A stretch of 12,940 nucleotides of DNA from Ruminococcaceae bacterium UBA5891 (GTDB lineage Bacteria; Bacillota; Clostridia; Oscillospirales; Acutalibacteraceae), in NCBI GenBank assembly GCA_002431945.1, contig DJET01000022.1, forward strand, positions 320 to 13,259, read 5' to 3'. The translations under genes and the position numbers were made by a program. Positions within the stretch are counted from its first letter, which is position 1. The number at the start of each line of letters is the position of its first letter. Below are positions 12,872-12,940 of this stretch, piece after piece. Below the pieces are notes generated by a model that was not told where the DNA came from, ran no database searches, and was given only the letters and a program-made list of their open reading frames with translations.

Positions 12872-12940
12872 ATGAAGGATAAAAAACTAAGCATCCGCAT
12901 CAGCGAACAAGACCTCGCCGCCATCCACCGAAAAGCAAAC
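12872..12940 (+). CDS. MobC-like relaxosome accessory protein, N-terminal 23 codons only (cut by window edge)
   Basis: ATG 12872 lies behind AAAGGA (6 bases). The visible residues MKDKKLSIRISEQDLAAIHR match the start of ribbon-helix-helix proteins of the MobC type: a basic start, a beta strand (LSIRIS), then a helix (EQDLAAIHRKA). MobC proteins bind oriT and help the relaxase nick DNA. Position right after a hairpin-rich region supports this. Other ribbon-helix-helix repressors begin the same way, so the call depends on the part outside the window. Confidence 0.6.
   Translation, partial: MKDKKLSIRISEQDLAAIHRKAN

Larger units (their letters stand above)
8217..12940. mobile_element. Integrated mobile element (probable IME), left end in window, right end beyond it
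   Basis: The inferred element starts where tRNA-Leu homology stops and continues past the window edge. Supporting content is a toxin-antitoxin pair next to the att site, a HTH_36 replication-initiator-like protein behind iteron-like repeats, a hairpin-rich non-coding block, and a MobC-like start at the right edge. The DNA is visibly richer in A/T and has longer non-coding gaps than the packed chromosome to the left. Integrase, relaxase, and the restored tRNA-Leu(CAG) expected at the far end are not in the window, so the boundary is an inference. Confidence 0.6.

Noticed and set aside
12489..12924. Three overlapping minus-strand frames before the MobC-like gene
   Set aside because: All three overlap each other and the hairpins, lack ribosome sites, and encode Cys/Arg-rich or Ser-rich sequence with no domain pattern.

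Overview
The window joins a piece of conserved chromosome (about 1-8216) to the start of an integrated mobile element (about 8217 to the right edge). The organism looks like a gut Clostridium-type Firmicute, probably in the Oscillospiraceae/Ruminococcaceae neighbourhood. This rests on AGGAGG-type ribosome sites, sigma-A promoters, GTG and TTG starts, a class B sortase, GlpP and DUF1667 proteins, and the remnant of a spore protein gene. The species cannot be named from the sequence.

Left part. A ComM/YifB-type AAA+ ATPase gene runs leftwards to a strong terminator. Divergent from it is a tightly packed rightward run: cysteine desulfurase (nifS family), thiI, pncC (CinA C-terminal type amidase), class B sortase, and a single-pass membrane protein with a CinA/MoCF-like N-terminal domain. 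Start and stop codons overlap at nifS/thiI and at pncC/srtB. NifS and ThiI together would make 4-thiouridine in tRNA. The run ends in a hairpin and a bidirectional terminator.

Middle part (6712-8160). A gene-poor stretch carries, on the minus strand, a frameshifted fragment of an alpha/beta small acid-soluble spore protein. A good promoter then drives glpP (glycerol-3-phosphate-responsive antiterminator). Its 3' end runs directly, out of frame, into a DUF1667 gene that has lost its start and first cysteine pair. This looks like a deletion that removed the glycerol-3-phosphate oxidoreductase genes normally lying between them.

Boundary (8115-8217). The 3' half of a minus-strand tRNA-Leu(CAG) is present from the anticodon loop to CCA, with its own terminator. 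The 5' half is absent. Homology stops at the anticodon loop, a classic tyrosine-recombinase attachment site, so this is read as the distal att site of an integrated element extending rightwards past the window.

Element part (8217-12940). In order: a Phd/RelE-type toxin-antitoxin pair; a small unknown ORF; a surface lipoprotein flanked by degenerate AT-rich repeats; a long AT-rich region with nested inverted repeats; a short unknown ORF; a DUF1653-like protein with a sigma-region-4-like helix-turn-helix; an iteron-like repeat region followed by a HTH_36 replication-initiator-like protein; a 430-base non-coding region with hairpins (candidate oriT); and the first 23 codons of a MobC-like relaxosome protein. 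The content fits an integrative and mobilizable element. Integrase and relaxase are not in the window.
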